DNA from: Evansella caseinilytica
GTDB lineage: Bacteria > Bacillota > Bacilli > Bacillales > Salisediminibacteriaceae
Assembly: GCF_900107275.1 (NCBI RefSeq)
Contig: NZ_FNPI01000002.1
Coordinates: 310,001 to 374,000, forward strand
Reading direction: 5' to 3'
Length of the DNA stretch: 64,000 bases
Within the stretch, counting starts at the first letter, position 1, and every line of letters begins with the position of its first letter. The notes below the pieces were generated by a model, which made no database searches, had not been told where the DNA came from, and saw only the letters and a list, made by a program, of their open reading frames with translations. A program made the translations under genes and the position numbers. Positions 26,365 to 34,707 of this stretch are shown here, one piece after another.

Positions 26365-26928
26365 TTATGGTGTCGGATTGTTGTAAAAGTAGGCCATCAT
26401 GATTTCGTCATCGTATTCACCGTTGAAATACACTTGTTGCTTTTGAACACCTTCAACGACAAAGCCGTACTTTTCATAAAGCTGTCTGGCAATTTTATTT
26501 GCTGCAAAAACCGTCAGGCAAATTTTATGCAGACCGTGGAGCTTGCCCCAATGAATGGTGTAGTCCATCATTTTGTTTCCCAATCCTATTCCTTGTGCGC
26601 TGTTGCTTAACCATGTTCGAAAAAAAGCGGTGTGCCGCTTCATTTTTAATTCACCGCGTATCAGACGGGCGATACCGACGACGCGCCCGTCCACTTCCAC
26701 GGCAGTATACATATTGTCTTTCTGCTTCATTTCCTCAATAAACGCTTGCTCCTCTTCGATTGTCCGCACCCGTTCTTTCTGCAAATATCGTCCTTTCTGA
26801 ATGATCTCTTCCACATTTTCAATAATATCGAATGCATCTTCCTTGACGGCAGGCCGCAAAAATACTTTTGACCCACCGGCAAAAAACTCAAGCGTAAACC
26901 GTTCCGTTTCCATTGCTGGATTGATCAT
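26365..26928 (-). CDS. GNAT family N-acetyltransferase
   Basis: Length 187 aa from the ATG at 26928, 11 bases after AGGAGG; a TTG at 26934 and a GTG at 26940 are in frame. The acetyl-CoA site is near SNSAQGIGLGNKMMDY, a variant of the Q/RxxGxG/A loop. NKIARQLYEKYGFVVEGVQK follows in the usual position. The substrate is unknown; the RimJ/RimL-like layout suggests a protein or polyamine amino group. It follows the deacetylase-like gene with about 15 bases between, so they are co-transcribed. Confidence 0.85.
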   Translation of the reverse strand: MINPAMETERFTLEFFAGGSKVFLRPAVKEDAFDIIENVEEIIQKGRYLQKERVRTIEEEQAFIEEMKQKDNMYTAVEVDGRVVGIARLIRGELKMKRHTAFFRTWLSNSAQGIGLGNKMMDYTIHWGKLHGLHKICLTVFAANKIARQLYEKYGFVVEGVQKQQVYFNGEYDDEIMMAYFYNNPTP

Positions 26929-26943
26929 AAGCAAAGACACCTC

Positions 26944-27756
26944 CTAATCCTGCCAAAATGTTTCTGGATTTTTTTCAATCGTTGTTTTCAATAAATGGGA
27001 AACGGGAACGATGGTCACTTCCTCTTTTTCAAAATACGGCAGCGCATCGCTGATCCCGTTAAACGTATCGACCCCTTTGACGCCGACATGGCCGATGGCA
27101 ATGGCCTGGCCTCTGTTTTTGGCCATATCGCAGAGATGAATCATCTGCTTGTAAACATGATTGCGGGAGGAATGCGTATCATCAAGAAACGAATCTCTTG
27201 CTGCAAACGGGATGTTTAATTCCTCGGCGATTTCCGGAAGAACAGAATCGCTGCTTGTCCCACTGTCGATAATATATAAATCGTGTTCTTTGACCACTTC
27301 CAAAATAGCGCGGACAATTCGTTCATTGCCGACGATTTTTGATCCCATATGATTATTCAGTCCTCGTGCATGCGGAACATCCTCGATCGCTTTTTTTACC
27401 CGGGACTTTACTTCCTCCGTGTCCAGATCGGAGGTGATGGGCAGCGGACCGAGCCATGACCGCTTGCCTTTTTTCGGTTCCAACGGAAGATGGATCATGA
27501 TTTCGCGACCCAATTCATAGGCTCGCTCTGCCTGTTCCGTGGATTCCTCCAGGAAGGGCATGATGGCAACCGTGATCGGAATATCGGAGTCGAGGAAACG
27601 TTGGACGCCGCCGGTATTGCCGCCGAAATCATCAATGATGATTGCCGCTTTCGGGCTTTCTTCGGCATTTGCCGGAAGCGGGGAAAGGAAGGGAACAGAA
27701 AACAGCGGTAGAAAAAAAGCAAAATAACCAATAAAAAACCGCTTTGTTTTTATCAT
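26944..27756 (-). CDS. Divergent polysaccharide deacetylase family protein (YibQ type), secreted
   Basis: Length 270 aa. A signal peptide spans residues 1-31 (lysines, hydrophobic core, Ala-Asn-Ala end). The NodB-like barrel follows: AAIIIDDFGGN with the metal Asp, IHLPLEP, GLNNHMGS with the His pair, and GHVGVKGVD. This DUF610 branch is often found with cell-wall amidases; its activity is not firmly established. GGAGGT precedes the ATG. It is first in an operon with the acetyltransferase. Confidence 0.85.
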   Translation of the reverse strand: MIKTKRFFIGYFAFFLPLFSVPFLSPLPANAEESPKAAIIIDDFGGNTGGVQRFLDSDIPITVAIMPFLEESTEQAERAYELGREIMIHLPLEPKKGKRSWLGPLPITSDLDTEEVKSRVKKAIEDVPHARGLNNHMGSKIVGNERIVRAILEVVKEHDLYIIDSGTSSDSVLPEIAEELNIPFAARDSFLDDTHSSRNHVYKQMIHLCDMAKNRGQAIAIGHVGVKGVDTFNGISDALPYFEKEEVTIVPVSHLLKTTIEKNPETFWQD

Positions 27757-27958
27757 TTACACGAACCTCCAGTTGATTGATACTCTTAGTACTTTTAGTA
27801 TGTCAAACCGGGAAGAAGATCATGAGTGGGTGCGTCAAAAATGTAATGAACCATCAAGAAGGAGGGGGATGTTTTTCCCGCAATTGGGAGGAGAGGAAAG
27901 TGGCGGGAAAAGAAATGGTTGCCGGAGCCGACAGCAGATCGGCAGTTTCGTGCAATCA

Positions 27959-27988
27959 AAAAACTGCAGATGGCTGATCCGCAGTTTT
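27959..27988 (+). other. Small hairpin in a gene-poor stretch
   Basis: AAAACTGC and GCAGTTTT enclose a 13-base loop. The stretch 27757-28019 otherwise shows AGGAGG-like motifs but no convincing gene. Confidence 0.4.
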
Positions 27989-28019
27989 CTGCCTTTGCCA
28001 TTTATGGGGAAGGCCGTCG

Positions 28020-28325
28020 TTATTTTCTCATTTTAAAGGCTGCATTCAACTGACCGCGCAGCATTTTTTCACGAATATTTGCTTTCTTGATTTCTTCCCT
28101 CCTTATTTCGAATGTCTGCATGCCGTCCTCTATTTTGTTTGCAATCTCGACCAATCTTTCCACATCCCGAAAGGAATATTTACGTGTTCCGCCTTTTGTT
28201 CTTTCCGGAAAAATCAGCTTTCGCTCTTCGTAGTAGCGGATTTGACGTTCGGAAAGGCCTGTTAATTCACTTGTAACACCGATGGTAATTACTTTTTTAT
28301 CCTTATAAGACGACAAAGGAACCAC
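28020..28325 (-). CDS. tnrA: TnrA, global nitrogen regulator (MerR family)
   Basis: Length 101 aa, close to the 110 aa of B. subtilis Tnr[21 protein letters not shown] and [16 protein letters not shown] form the winged helix-turn-helix. The C terminus [14 protein letters not shown] is the short tail that binds feedback-inhibited glutamine synthetase, which distinguishes TnrA from GlnR. It activates and represses nitrogen genes during nitrogen limitation. Start GTG at 28325 just after AAGGAAGG. A perfect TnrA box lies upstream at 28399, so it probably controls itself. Confidence 0.93.
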   Translation of the reverse strand: MVPLSSYKDKKVITIGVTSELTGLSERQIRYYEERKLIFPERTKGGTRKYSFRDVERLVEIANKIEDGMQTFEIRREEIKKANIREKMLRGQLNAAFKMRK

Positions 28326-28398
28326 AACCTTCCTTCACAACCATGTGCTTGATGTTTAACGATAATATATCACGAGTAATCGATAAATGTTTCATTTT

Positions 28399-28415
28399 TG
28401 TAAGGAAATCTGACA
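28399..28415 (-). promoter_or_regulatory. TnrA/GlnR box upstream of tnrA
   Basis: TGTAAGGAAATCTGACA matches TGTNA-N7-TNACA exactly. A TATTAT -10-like box lies at 28362-28367 on the complement. The box centre would be near -50, the usual position for TnrA activation. Confidence 0.8.
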
Positions 28416-28496
28416 TAACTATTGTGGAGTTGGAAAAAATCATCGTCGCAAACACCGTCCTAAGGAGAAAATCTCTGTCATTCAGGTACGGCAAAA

Positions 28497-29315
28497 TTAT
28501 TTACCGGCGATTTGTTTTTCGATAAGTGCTTTTAATTCCTGCACTTGCTTTCGCAGTTCTACGACTTCTCGGTGCGTTGCCGTTTCCTCATCATTTTTGT
28601 CCGTTGCTTCCGATTTTTCCACGTTGTTGACAATCACTCCGATGAACAAATTGAAGATGACGAAAGTACCGACGAGAACAAATGCCACGAAATAAATCCA
28701 TGACCATGGGTGAACGTCAAAAATCGGCCGCATTACCTGACTTGCCCATGATTCCAGCGTCACCACTTGAAATAATGTCAGCAACGAAAGCTGCAGCGAT
28801 CCGAAATATTCCGGCGCCACCTCGCGGAACAGCATCGTCCCGGTAACGCCAAAAATATAAAAAATAATGCTCATTAACAGCATAATATTTCCTAAGGAAG
28901 GAATTGTCAATAACAGCGCATCAACAAGCTTTCTAAGCGAAGGAATTACTGAAATCGCTCGGAATACGCGAAGAACGCGCAAAATTCGTAATACGGTGAC
29001 AAAATGGGCGCCGATAAAAAGATGTCCGGCAGACACAATGATAATATCGAACCAGTTCCAGCTGTTTTTAAAAAATCCCTGTAACCTTGGAGCGGCAAGG
29101 ATTCGAATAATGATTTCAACTGTAAAAATCCAGAGTAGCGCGAGATCAATTTTATAAAAAACGTCTTTATATTTCGAATATAATCCTTCGTGCGTTTCCA
29201 AGCCGACGACGACGGCATTAAACAAAATCAGACTGATGATTGTTCTCGTAAAATAACGATGTTCTACAACGGCAAACAGTTTGTTTTTCCATGTCAGGGC
29301 TGAATCAGTCATCAT
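28497..29315 (-). CDS. Voltage-gated sodium channel, NaChBac type
   Basis: Length 272 aa from the ATG at 29315 after GGAGG; the upstream part of the frame is rejected. Six membrane segments. S4 carries Arg at 110, 113, 116 and 119 in the three-residue spacing of a voltage sensor. The pore has TLESWAS (186-192), the selectivity filter of NaChBac, with the Glu that selects sodium. A C-terminal coiled coil (about 250-270) drives tetramer formation. Such channels support motility, pH homeostasis and chemotaxis in alkaliphilic bacilli (family knowledge). Confidence 0.95.
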   Translation of the reverse strand: MMTDSALTWKNKLFAVVEHRYFTRTIISLILFNAVVVGLETHEGLYSKYKDVFYKIDLALLWIFTVEIIIRILAAPRLQGFFKNSWNWFDIIIVSAGHLFIGAHFVTVLRILRVLRVFRAISVIPSLRKLVDALLLTIPSLGNIMLLMSIIFYIFGVTGTMLFREVAPEYFGSLQLSLLTLFQVVTLESWASQVMRPIFDVHPWSWIYFVAFVLVGTFVIFNLFIGVIVNNVEKSEATDKNDEETATHREVVELRKQVQELKALIEKQIAGK

Positions 29316-29385
29316 TCCGATCCTCCAATTCGTATTAAACCATTGACTGTTTATCTTTATGTAATCCTGTTCCATTTACATCATA

Positions 29386-29428
29386 AAACTTCCCTCTGAA
29401 GATTTCTTCCTTCAGAGGGAAGTTTTCA
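29386..29428 (-). terminator. Terminator of the flavoprotein gene
   Basis: AAAACTTCCCTCTGAAG and its complement form a stem of about 17 pairs with A and T ends. It lies just below the stop at 29459. Confidence 0.85.
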
Positions 29429-29458
29429 TTTGTATCCTCCTATTTGAAAAAAAACACA

Positions 29459-30772
29459 TTATGCTCCTTTTTTTTCGGCCTGCTTTTTTAATACGTGCTG
29501 ACATGCTTCATAGGAACTAGAGAACGACAGCTCAGACAACTGGCCGACGCCTTGACACCAATCACCGGCAAAGAATGCATTTGTTATTTTTGAAAAGTGA
29601 ACCGGCAGCCCGCGCTGATGCATCGTCCACTTGATTGCCTGAACAACAGCGACTTTGGAAACGCGGGGGACGACGAGAGACTTTCTCCAACCGGAAAAAT
29701 GTTTATCATAAAATGCCTCGATGTCCAGCTTTACCCGCTCATGGGCAAGCGGATCGGAAATCTCATGCGATTTCAAATACGCAATTGCTTGAAGCAGTTG
29801 ACCGCCTGGTGGTGCCGCTTCCATATCATAGTAGGAAATATCCGAGATGAATATTTGCCGGTCACGGTCAAAAATGTACGTGTAAGGGGAGTCGATTCTC
29901 TTTTTTAATCCAATGTCATAAAAAATCACATAGGTTGGTTCGTATTTTGTATATTCAGCCAGTTCTTTTTCCAACGGCGAATGCAGAAATAACGTCTGCA
30001 ATTCTTCCGGAGGAATGGCAAAAATAAAATCGTCTGCCACAAACGAATTTTTTTTCGTATGCGCGGCAGTGACTCGTTTGCCGTCAACGGAAAGGCCGGT
30101 AACTTTTGTTTTTGTAATAATTTCCCCGTCATTTTTTTCAATGACCTGAACAAATTGTTCAATCAGCTTTTGCCAGCCGCCTTGAATATAACTGACGGGA
30201 ATATTTGTTTTAAAAATGCGTTTATAATAGCCGAAGAAAACATCGGACGGTATTCGTTCAGGTTCTCCGGTGAAAAAATTGGAAGCTGCAAGGTTAAGCA
30301 TCATTTCCTTAACAGCAGGACTTACTTTTTTTTGCTCCAGCCACTGTTTAATGGAAATATTCGGATCTCCTTTTTCAAAGCCGAGCGTCGTAAAAAGAAT
30401 ATGATAAGCAAACCGGAATTTATCCATGCCTTTAAGTAACTTTGTTTGAAGTAACCCGCCTAAATTGGAAGGAACGACGGATACTTCTTCCCCCAAATCG
30501 TATTTAGCCTTCATTTGAGTAAAATCGGACCAATATAATTTTAATTGCAGCTCTTTTTCCATTAAGGTTAAGTACGATTTATCCCTGCCGTAAATGGCGT
30601 GTGCACCGAAATTAAACTGAAAGCCCTTCATATTTATAGTCATGGCTCTGCCACCAAGTTTTCCCCGTTCAATAACCGCTACTTTTTTGCCGTGGTGAGC
30701 GAGATACGCAGCGGCAGATAACCCAGCTAAGCCGCCTCCGACGATCACAGCGTCGTATTGGCTTTTTTTCAT
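29459..30772 (-). CDS. Phytoene desaturase-like FAD oxidoreductase
   Basis: Length 437 aa. The dinucleotide-binding motif VIVGGGLAGLSAAAYLAHHG at residues about 9-28 is followed by GGRAMTINMKGFQFNFGAHA, the second FAD contact of the carotenoid desaturase/amine oxidase family. The C-terminal NAFFAGDWCQGVGQLSELSF closes the FAD fold. The substrate is unknown; no carotenoid gene lies nearby. AAGGAGGT precedes the ATG, and a terminator follows. Stands alone. Confidence 0.85.
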   Translation of the reverse strand: MKKSQYDAVIVGGGLAGLSAAAYLAHHGKKVAVIERGKLGGRAMTINMKGFQFNFGAHAIYGRDKSYLTLMEKELQLKLYWSDFTQMKAKYDLGEEVSVVPSNLGGLLQTKLLKGMDKFRFAYHILFTTLGFEKGDPNISIKQWLEQKKVSPAVKEMMLNLAASNFFTGEPERIPSDVFFGYYKRIFKTNIPVSYIQGGWQKLIEQFVQVIEKNDGEIITKTKVTGLSVDGKRVTAAHTKKNSFVADDFIFAIPPEELQTLFLHSPLEKELAEYTKYEPTYVIFYDIGLKKRIDSPYTYIFDRDRQIFISDISYYDMEAAPPGGQLLQAIAYLKSHEISDPLAHERVKLDIEAFYDKHFSGWRKSLVVPRVSKVAVVQAIKWTMHQRGLPVHFSKITNAFFAGDWCQGVGQLSELSFSSSYEACQHVLKKQAEKKGA

Positions 30773-31065
30773 AAATAATACCTCCTAATCAGGTAGAAAG
30801 GAATGGTAATGTAGTAGGAATAGTTTACGCATTAATATGAACTAAACACTATTGAAATAATGGTTTAATTATAGCTTATTCCTTGGGAAATTGAAAGGTA
30901 CAATTCTTTATAAGCAGAGGATTTAGAAAATTCAGAATTGTAACTAGAGAAGAGCTTTTGATGGAGGACAATGATTCCGCTCAGTGGAATGAAAACGGCA
31001 GTCCTTGCTGTTTTCAAAAGTGTGCCGCTTCCATTCTGCTTACGGGATTAAAAGTAATCTGTCAA

Positions 31066-31908
31066 TTACTGGATTTCTTTATTGGCAGGAACGGCTGCGC
31101 TTCCTAATTCCTGCGACCGCTCCCAGGCGCGGAGCATGCAGGAAATGAAGGCTTCTTGAACATTATTTTTCTTCAGGACTTCGAAGCCGGCTTCTGTCGT
31201 TCCGCCAGGACTCATAATTTGCTTATACAGTTGTGCCGGCTGACCGTCTCCTTGTTGGACTCGCATAGCCGCTCCTAATAGTGTTTGAGCAACAAGGGTT
31301 TTCGCCAGCTGACGATCGATGCCCATTTTCTCGGCAGCGATTTCCATCGCCTCCATCAAATAATAAATATAGGCAGGGCCGGTACCGGTGAGGGCGGTCA
31401 TCGCATCCATTTGATCTTCGTTTACTTCTGCTGTTTTTCCGACACCAGCAAATAAATCCGCTACTCTTTGACGGATGGCAGGCGGTACATTGCTACCATA
31501 GGCGATGGCAGTCATTGATGCTCCCACTGTTGCAGAAGTATTCGGCATCGTCCGAATAACCGGAACCGTTTGATTTGTCAAGGCGCTTTCGATCGACGTC
31601 GTTTCCAGTCCCGCCAGCACTGAAATGACCGGGGTGTCGGCACCAAGCAAATGCTGATAAGGTTTGATTGCTTCCTGCCAATCTTTCGGCTTGCAGGCAA
31701 GAATGATAAACGTATCAGGAGTGACGACTTTGTCGGCGGCTCTTGTGGTCTGCAGGTGATAATAATTTTTTAATTCCTCCAGCCGACTGTTATTCGCTCG
31801 GTTCGTGACGGTAATCTGCTGACCGGTTAAGTGATTGTTCTTCAGCCAGCCGCAAATGAGTGCTTCCGCCATTGCGCCGGCGCCGATAAAACTGACTTTT
31901 GCTTCCAT
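31066..31908 (-). CDS. proI: Pyrroline-5-carboxylate reductase ProI (YqjO)
   Basis: Length 280 aa. The N-terminal NADP motif FIGAGAMAEALICGW is followed by VIRTMPNTSATVGASMTAIA. The C-terminal substrate domain has ALTGTGPAYIYYLMEAM and MSPGGTTEAGFEVL. It catalyses the last step of proline synthesis. It is syntenic with B. subtilis proI in the yqj region. SD GGAAGGA precedes the ATG. I looked for a T-box in the 200 bases upstream and found none, but a long imperfect hairpin is there. Confidence 0.95.
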   Translation of the reverse strand: MEAKVSFIGAGAMAEALICGWLKNNHLTGQQITVTNRANNSRLEELKNYYHLQTTRAADKVVTPDTFIILACKPKDWQEAIKPYQHLLGADTPVISVLAGLETTSIESALTNQTVPVIRTMPNTSATVGASMTAIAYGSNVPPAIRQRVADLFAGVGKTAEVNEDQMDAMTALTGTGPAYIYYLMEAMEIAAEKMGIDRQLAKTLVAQTLLGAAMRVQQGDGQPAQLYKQIMSPGGTTEAGFEVLKKNNVQEAFISCMLRAWERSQELGSAAVPANKEIQ

Positions 31909-31945
31909 TTTTTATTCGTCCTTCCTTTCCTTGTTTTGTGACATC

Positions 31946-32010
31946 CTTGTTGCGTGCGGAAGAGGCGGACGCATTGTGCTTGTCTCTGGCTTCTTCCGAA
32001 GTAACGCAAG
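31946..32010 (-). other. Long imperfect hairpin upstream of proI
   Basis: CTTGTTGCGT and the run TGCGGAAGA pair with TCTTCCGAAG and ACGCAAG around a large loop. No T run follows. It would be in the 5' leader if the proI promoter lies above 32010. The rest of 31909-32383 shows no gene I can support. Confidence 0.4.
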
Positions 32011-32383
32011 GGCTGACTTCTTAGTGAAAAATATTTGTTGTTGTTGTTCAAATTTTCTGTACACTGCTTTTCATACTTTACCTTAATAAAGATTTTTCCG
32101 CAATCCTTATTGTTTGTCAATGCCCGTTTTTTTTGCTACCGCCGGTCAACAGATCATGATAGTTTATATGACTGATGGGTGGAATGTATTGGTAGAGAAA
32201 AGATGAAATCACTAAAACACTTGCATCCTTTTTTTTGTTCGGTTTATCATGTGAGTAATCAATAATTAACGAGAAAAAAGAAGCAGGGGGAATCCTCTGC
32301 GGCATTGGTTATTTTATGATCTTTCGTAATTAATAGTGTTTAAACAACCTCTGTTTTATTGAAAAAAGGAATGAGGGGAATAA

Positions 32384-33199
32384 ATGTACGAGAAAGGAAC
32401 GGAAGAAATGAAACGCATTGACAACTGTCATGTAGTCATCACCGGAGCCTCGAGCGGTATTGGGAAAGAGCTGGCATTCGCAGTAGCGGCCCGTGGTGGA
32501 ACTCCTGTCATGCTGGCCCGCTCACGCGACCGGCTCTTTGAATTAGCGGAGGAGATGGAAAAGCAAACGGGAATTGTGCCGCTTGTTCACCAAATGGATG
32601 TGACCGATCCCACCGCTGTTGAAAATACCTTTTCACATATCGGCAAGCAGGTGGACAAGATTGATGTTTTGATTAACAACGCTGGTTTCGGAATTTTTGA
32701 ATATGCCCATAAGACGACGCTGGAGACAATGAAATCGATGTTTGATGTAAATGTGTTCGGGGCAGTGTCATGCACACAAGCGGTATTGGGGGATATGATG
32801 ACGCGGAGAGGTGGGCACATCATTTTTGTTGCATCGCAGGCGGGGAAGCTGGCGACGCCGAAATCCAGTGCGTACTCTGCCACCAAGCACGCGCTGTTAG
32901 GTTATGCAAACAGCCTGAGAATGGAAGTGGCAGCGTCAGGAATACGCGTCAGTGTCGTTAATCCTGGGCCGGTCCGGACTTCCTTTTTCGACAATGCGGA
33001 CAGGGACGGTAATTATCGTCAAAATGTAGAAAGCTTCATGCTTGATCCGATAAAAGTGGCAGATAAAACGATTAAGTTGATCGAGAAACCGAAGCGTGAA
33101 GTAAATTTACCGGGATGGATGAATATCGGCACGAAACTGTACCAGCTGTTTCCGGGGCTAGTGGAGAAAGTGGCAGGAAAGCAGTTCCACCGAAAATAA
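32384..33199 (+). CDS. Short-chain dehydrogenase, YqjQ-like
   Basis: Length 271 aa. Classical SDR: TGASSGIGKE (cofactor glycines), NNAGFG, the catalytic Ser in FVASQAGK, and YSATK with the Tyr and Lys. The C-terminal extension (LPGWMNIGTKLYQLFPGLVE) resembles the DltE/YqjQ branch and may touch the membrane. ATG at 32384 follows GAGGGGAATAA; an ATG at 32408 is possible. It corresponds in position to yqjQ of B. subtilis. The substrate is unknown. Confidence 0.9.
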   Translation: MYEKGTEEMKRIDNCHVVITGASSGIGKELAFAVAARGGTPVMLARSRDRLFELAEEMEKQTGIVPLVHQMDVTDPTAVENTFSHIGKQVDKIDVLINNAGFGIFEYAHKTTLETMKSMFDVNVFGAVSCTQAVLGDMMTRRGGHIIFVASQAGKLATPKSSAYSATKHALLGYANSLRMEVAASGIRVSVVNPGPVRTSFFDNADRDGNYRQNVESFMLDPIKVADKTIKLIEKPKREVNLPGWMNIGTKLYQLFPGLVEKVAGKQFHRK

Positions 33200-33355
33200 A
33201 AAGTGCCAGGCACCTTATGATGCTTTACAGTGATAAAGTGGAATTTAATATTGTTTCGGAAGCTGTTTCAACTTGAAAAAACAATTAAAATAAACTTCAC
33301 AAATTATTCACCAAATACAAAGCAAAAAGGTGTATAGTAAGGGTATAAAGTCATT

Positions 33356-33373
33356 TCGTGAACTGATTCACGA
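33356..33373 (+). promoter_or_regulatory. Inverted repeat upstream of the 94-aa gene
   Basis: TCGTGAA-CTGA-TTCACGA, perfect 7-bp arms, about 33 bases before the ATG. It follows two -10-like boxes (TATAGT, TATAAA), so it could be an operator or a leader hairpin. Confidence 0.4.
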
Positions 33374-33405
33374 GCAGATTTATAAGAGGAAAGGACGTTT
33401 TTCAA

Positions 33406-33690
33406 ATGATGGTAAAGGATTTAGTGGAAACGAGAGAATTAATGACGGAAGAAACAAATGACAATGTCTATGTTGTCTATGAACGTTTTGAAAATGTGGA
33501 CTGTCATTGTGAAGGGGAAATTGTGGAAGAAATTGAATGTGATCCTGAAGAACTAATTCAAGTTTTCACGGGTAAAGCAGACACTTCACTAGTGTGCGTA
33601 AAGAAATATTCCGTTGGAGTAGATTTTTCCTCCGTTGAAGCAATCCTGAATGATATTCGCAAAAATCACAGCAATTATTTAGCTCATTGA
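33406..33690 (+). CDS. Acidic small protein of unknown function, 94 aa
   Basis: A real gene by context: it has its own promoter-like region, an AGAGGAAAGGACG site and a strong terminator twelve bases after the stop. The protein is acidic with three Cys, two of them in the motif DCHCEGEIVEEIECD. That cluster could bind a metal, but no family is recognised. There is no membrane segment. It is monocistronic. Confidence 0.7.
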   Translation: MMVKDLVETRELMTEETNDNVYVVYERFENVDCHCEGEIVEEIECDPEELIQVFTGKADTSLVCVKKYSVGVDFSSVEAILNDIRKNHSNYLAH

Positions 33691-33701
33691 TAAAAAGCGA
33701 G

Positions 33702-33730
33702 CCTCTTGAATAACTTCAAGAGGTTTTTTT
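33702..33730 (+). terminator. Terminator of the 94-aa gene
   Basis: CCTCTTGAA/TTCAAGAGG with a four-base loop and seven T. Confidence 0.9.
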
Positions 33731-33833
33731 AAATGTGTAAATAATTCAACATGTCTGGACTTCATCGGCGACCTCTCTGCGTTCAGGAATGATATTTCAA
33801 TCCAAAAAAAGCTGAGGTATAATGAAAGAAAAG

Positions 33834-33852
33834 CTTCACCTTATCATGGTGA
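33834..33852. other. Small inverted repeat in a 328-base gap
   Basis: TTCACC-TTATCAT-GGTGAA lies 11 bases after a TATAAT box (33818-33823). The gap 33691-34018 holds no gene I can support, so this may be an operator near the start of the phosphatase transcript. Confidence 0.35.
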
Positions 33853-34018
33853 ATTGTTTTCTTTTGGCATAATGCGCGAGGGTAAAGTGGGAATTATTCC
33901 TGATTAAATGTGTGATGGTAGACTGCGCCAGCTTGTTTTCCCCGTTCTGTTCCTTTCAGGAGAAAAATGATATACGCGGGGGAGTGCAGGTGAATATTGC
34001 AGATGAGGAGAGAGAGCG

Positions 34019-34489
34019 TTGGTAAAAGTACTATTTGTATGCCTCGGCAACATTTGTCGTTCCCCGATGGCAGAGGCGATTTTCCGGGATAAAGTCAAAA
34101 AGGCGGGCCTTGAAGAAAAAATAATCATTGATTCTGCGGGGACAGGAAGCTGGCATATCGGAAATCCCCCTCATGAAGGTACGATAAAAATACTCAAGAC
34201 AAACAATGTGGACCATACTGGTATGACGGCAAGACAAGTCAAAGCGGATGACCTGCAGGAATATGACTATCTTGTTGGAATGGATGCATCCAATGTTGAA
34301 AATCTGCAAAAGCTGAAAGGGGCAGAGAAGGCGGGGGAAATATTTCGCTTGATGGATTTTGTTCCTGCTTCCACCGTTACCGATGTTCCTGATCCGTATT
34401 TCACAGGCAACTTCGTGGAAGTCTTTGAACTTGTTGACGTAGGATGTGAACGGCTGTTGAAACATATAAGAGAAAAAGAGGGATGGTGA
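34019..34489 (+). CDS. Low-molecular-weight protein tyrosine phosphatase, YfkJ-like
   Basis: Length 156 aa, the same as B. subtilis YfkJ. The P-loop VCLGNICRSPMAEA at residues 7-20 holds the catalytic Cys and Arg. DVPDPYFTGNFVEVFELV supplies the general acid Asp near residue 122. It removes phosphate from Tyr, or perhaps Arg, in proteins and in Bacillus is linked to stress survival. Start TTG at 34019, about nine bases after GAGGAG. Monocistronic. Confidence 0.93.
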   Translation: MVKVLFVCLGNICRSPMAEAIFRDKVKKAGLEEKIIIDSAGTGSWHIGNPPHEGTIKILKTNNVDHTGMTARQVKADDLQEYDYLVGMDASNVENLQKLKGAEKAGEIFRLMDFVPASTVTDVPDPYFTGNFVEVFELVDVGCERLLKHIREKEGW

Positions 34490-34707
34490 AAATGCTTCAC
34501 CACTGAAAATATAAGTGTAGAAATCTTCCTGTTACGCAAGTGTGGATGTCCTAAAAGGAGCAACTGAATCCTGGGGGATGTCCGCCTTTTTTTCTGCGTC
34601 AAGTAACCTTACATACAAATGAGTAATTATTAGGCACATAGGACAATGGAAAATGAATAGCATGGTAAAGGACGGAATGTTAATTTTTAAGAAATGAGGG
34701 ATCAACA

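Noticed and set aside
27773-28036. Two overlapping + strand frames of 66 and 87 codons with AGGAGGGGG inside
   Set aside because: The site abuts an ATG with no spacing, the frames overlap each other and the end of tnrA, and the products have low complexity.
31842-32305. Minus-strand frames of 92 and 62 codons upstream of proI
   Set aside because: No ribosome sites. The first overlaps the proI start and the second is AT-rich without recognisable features.
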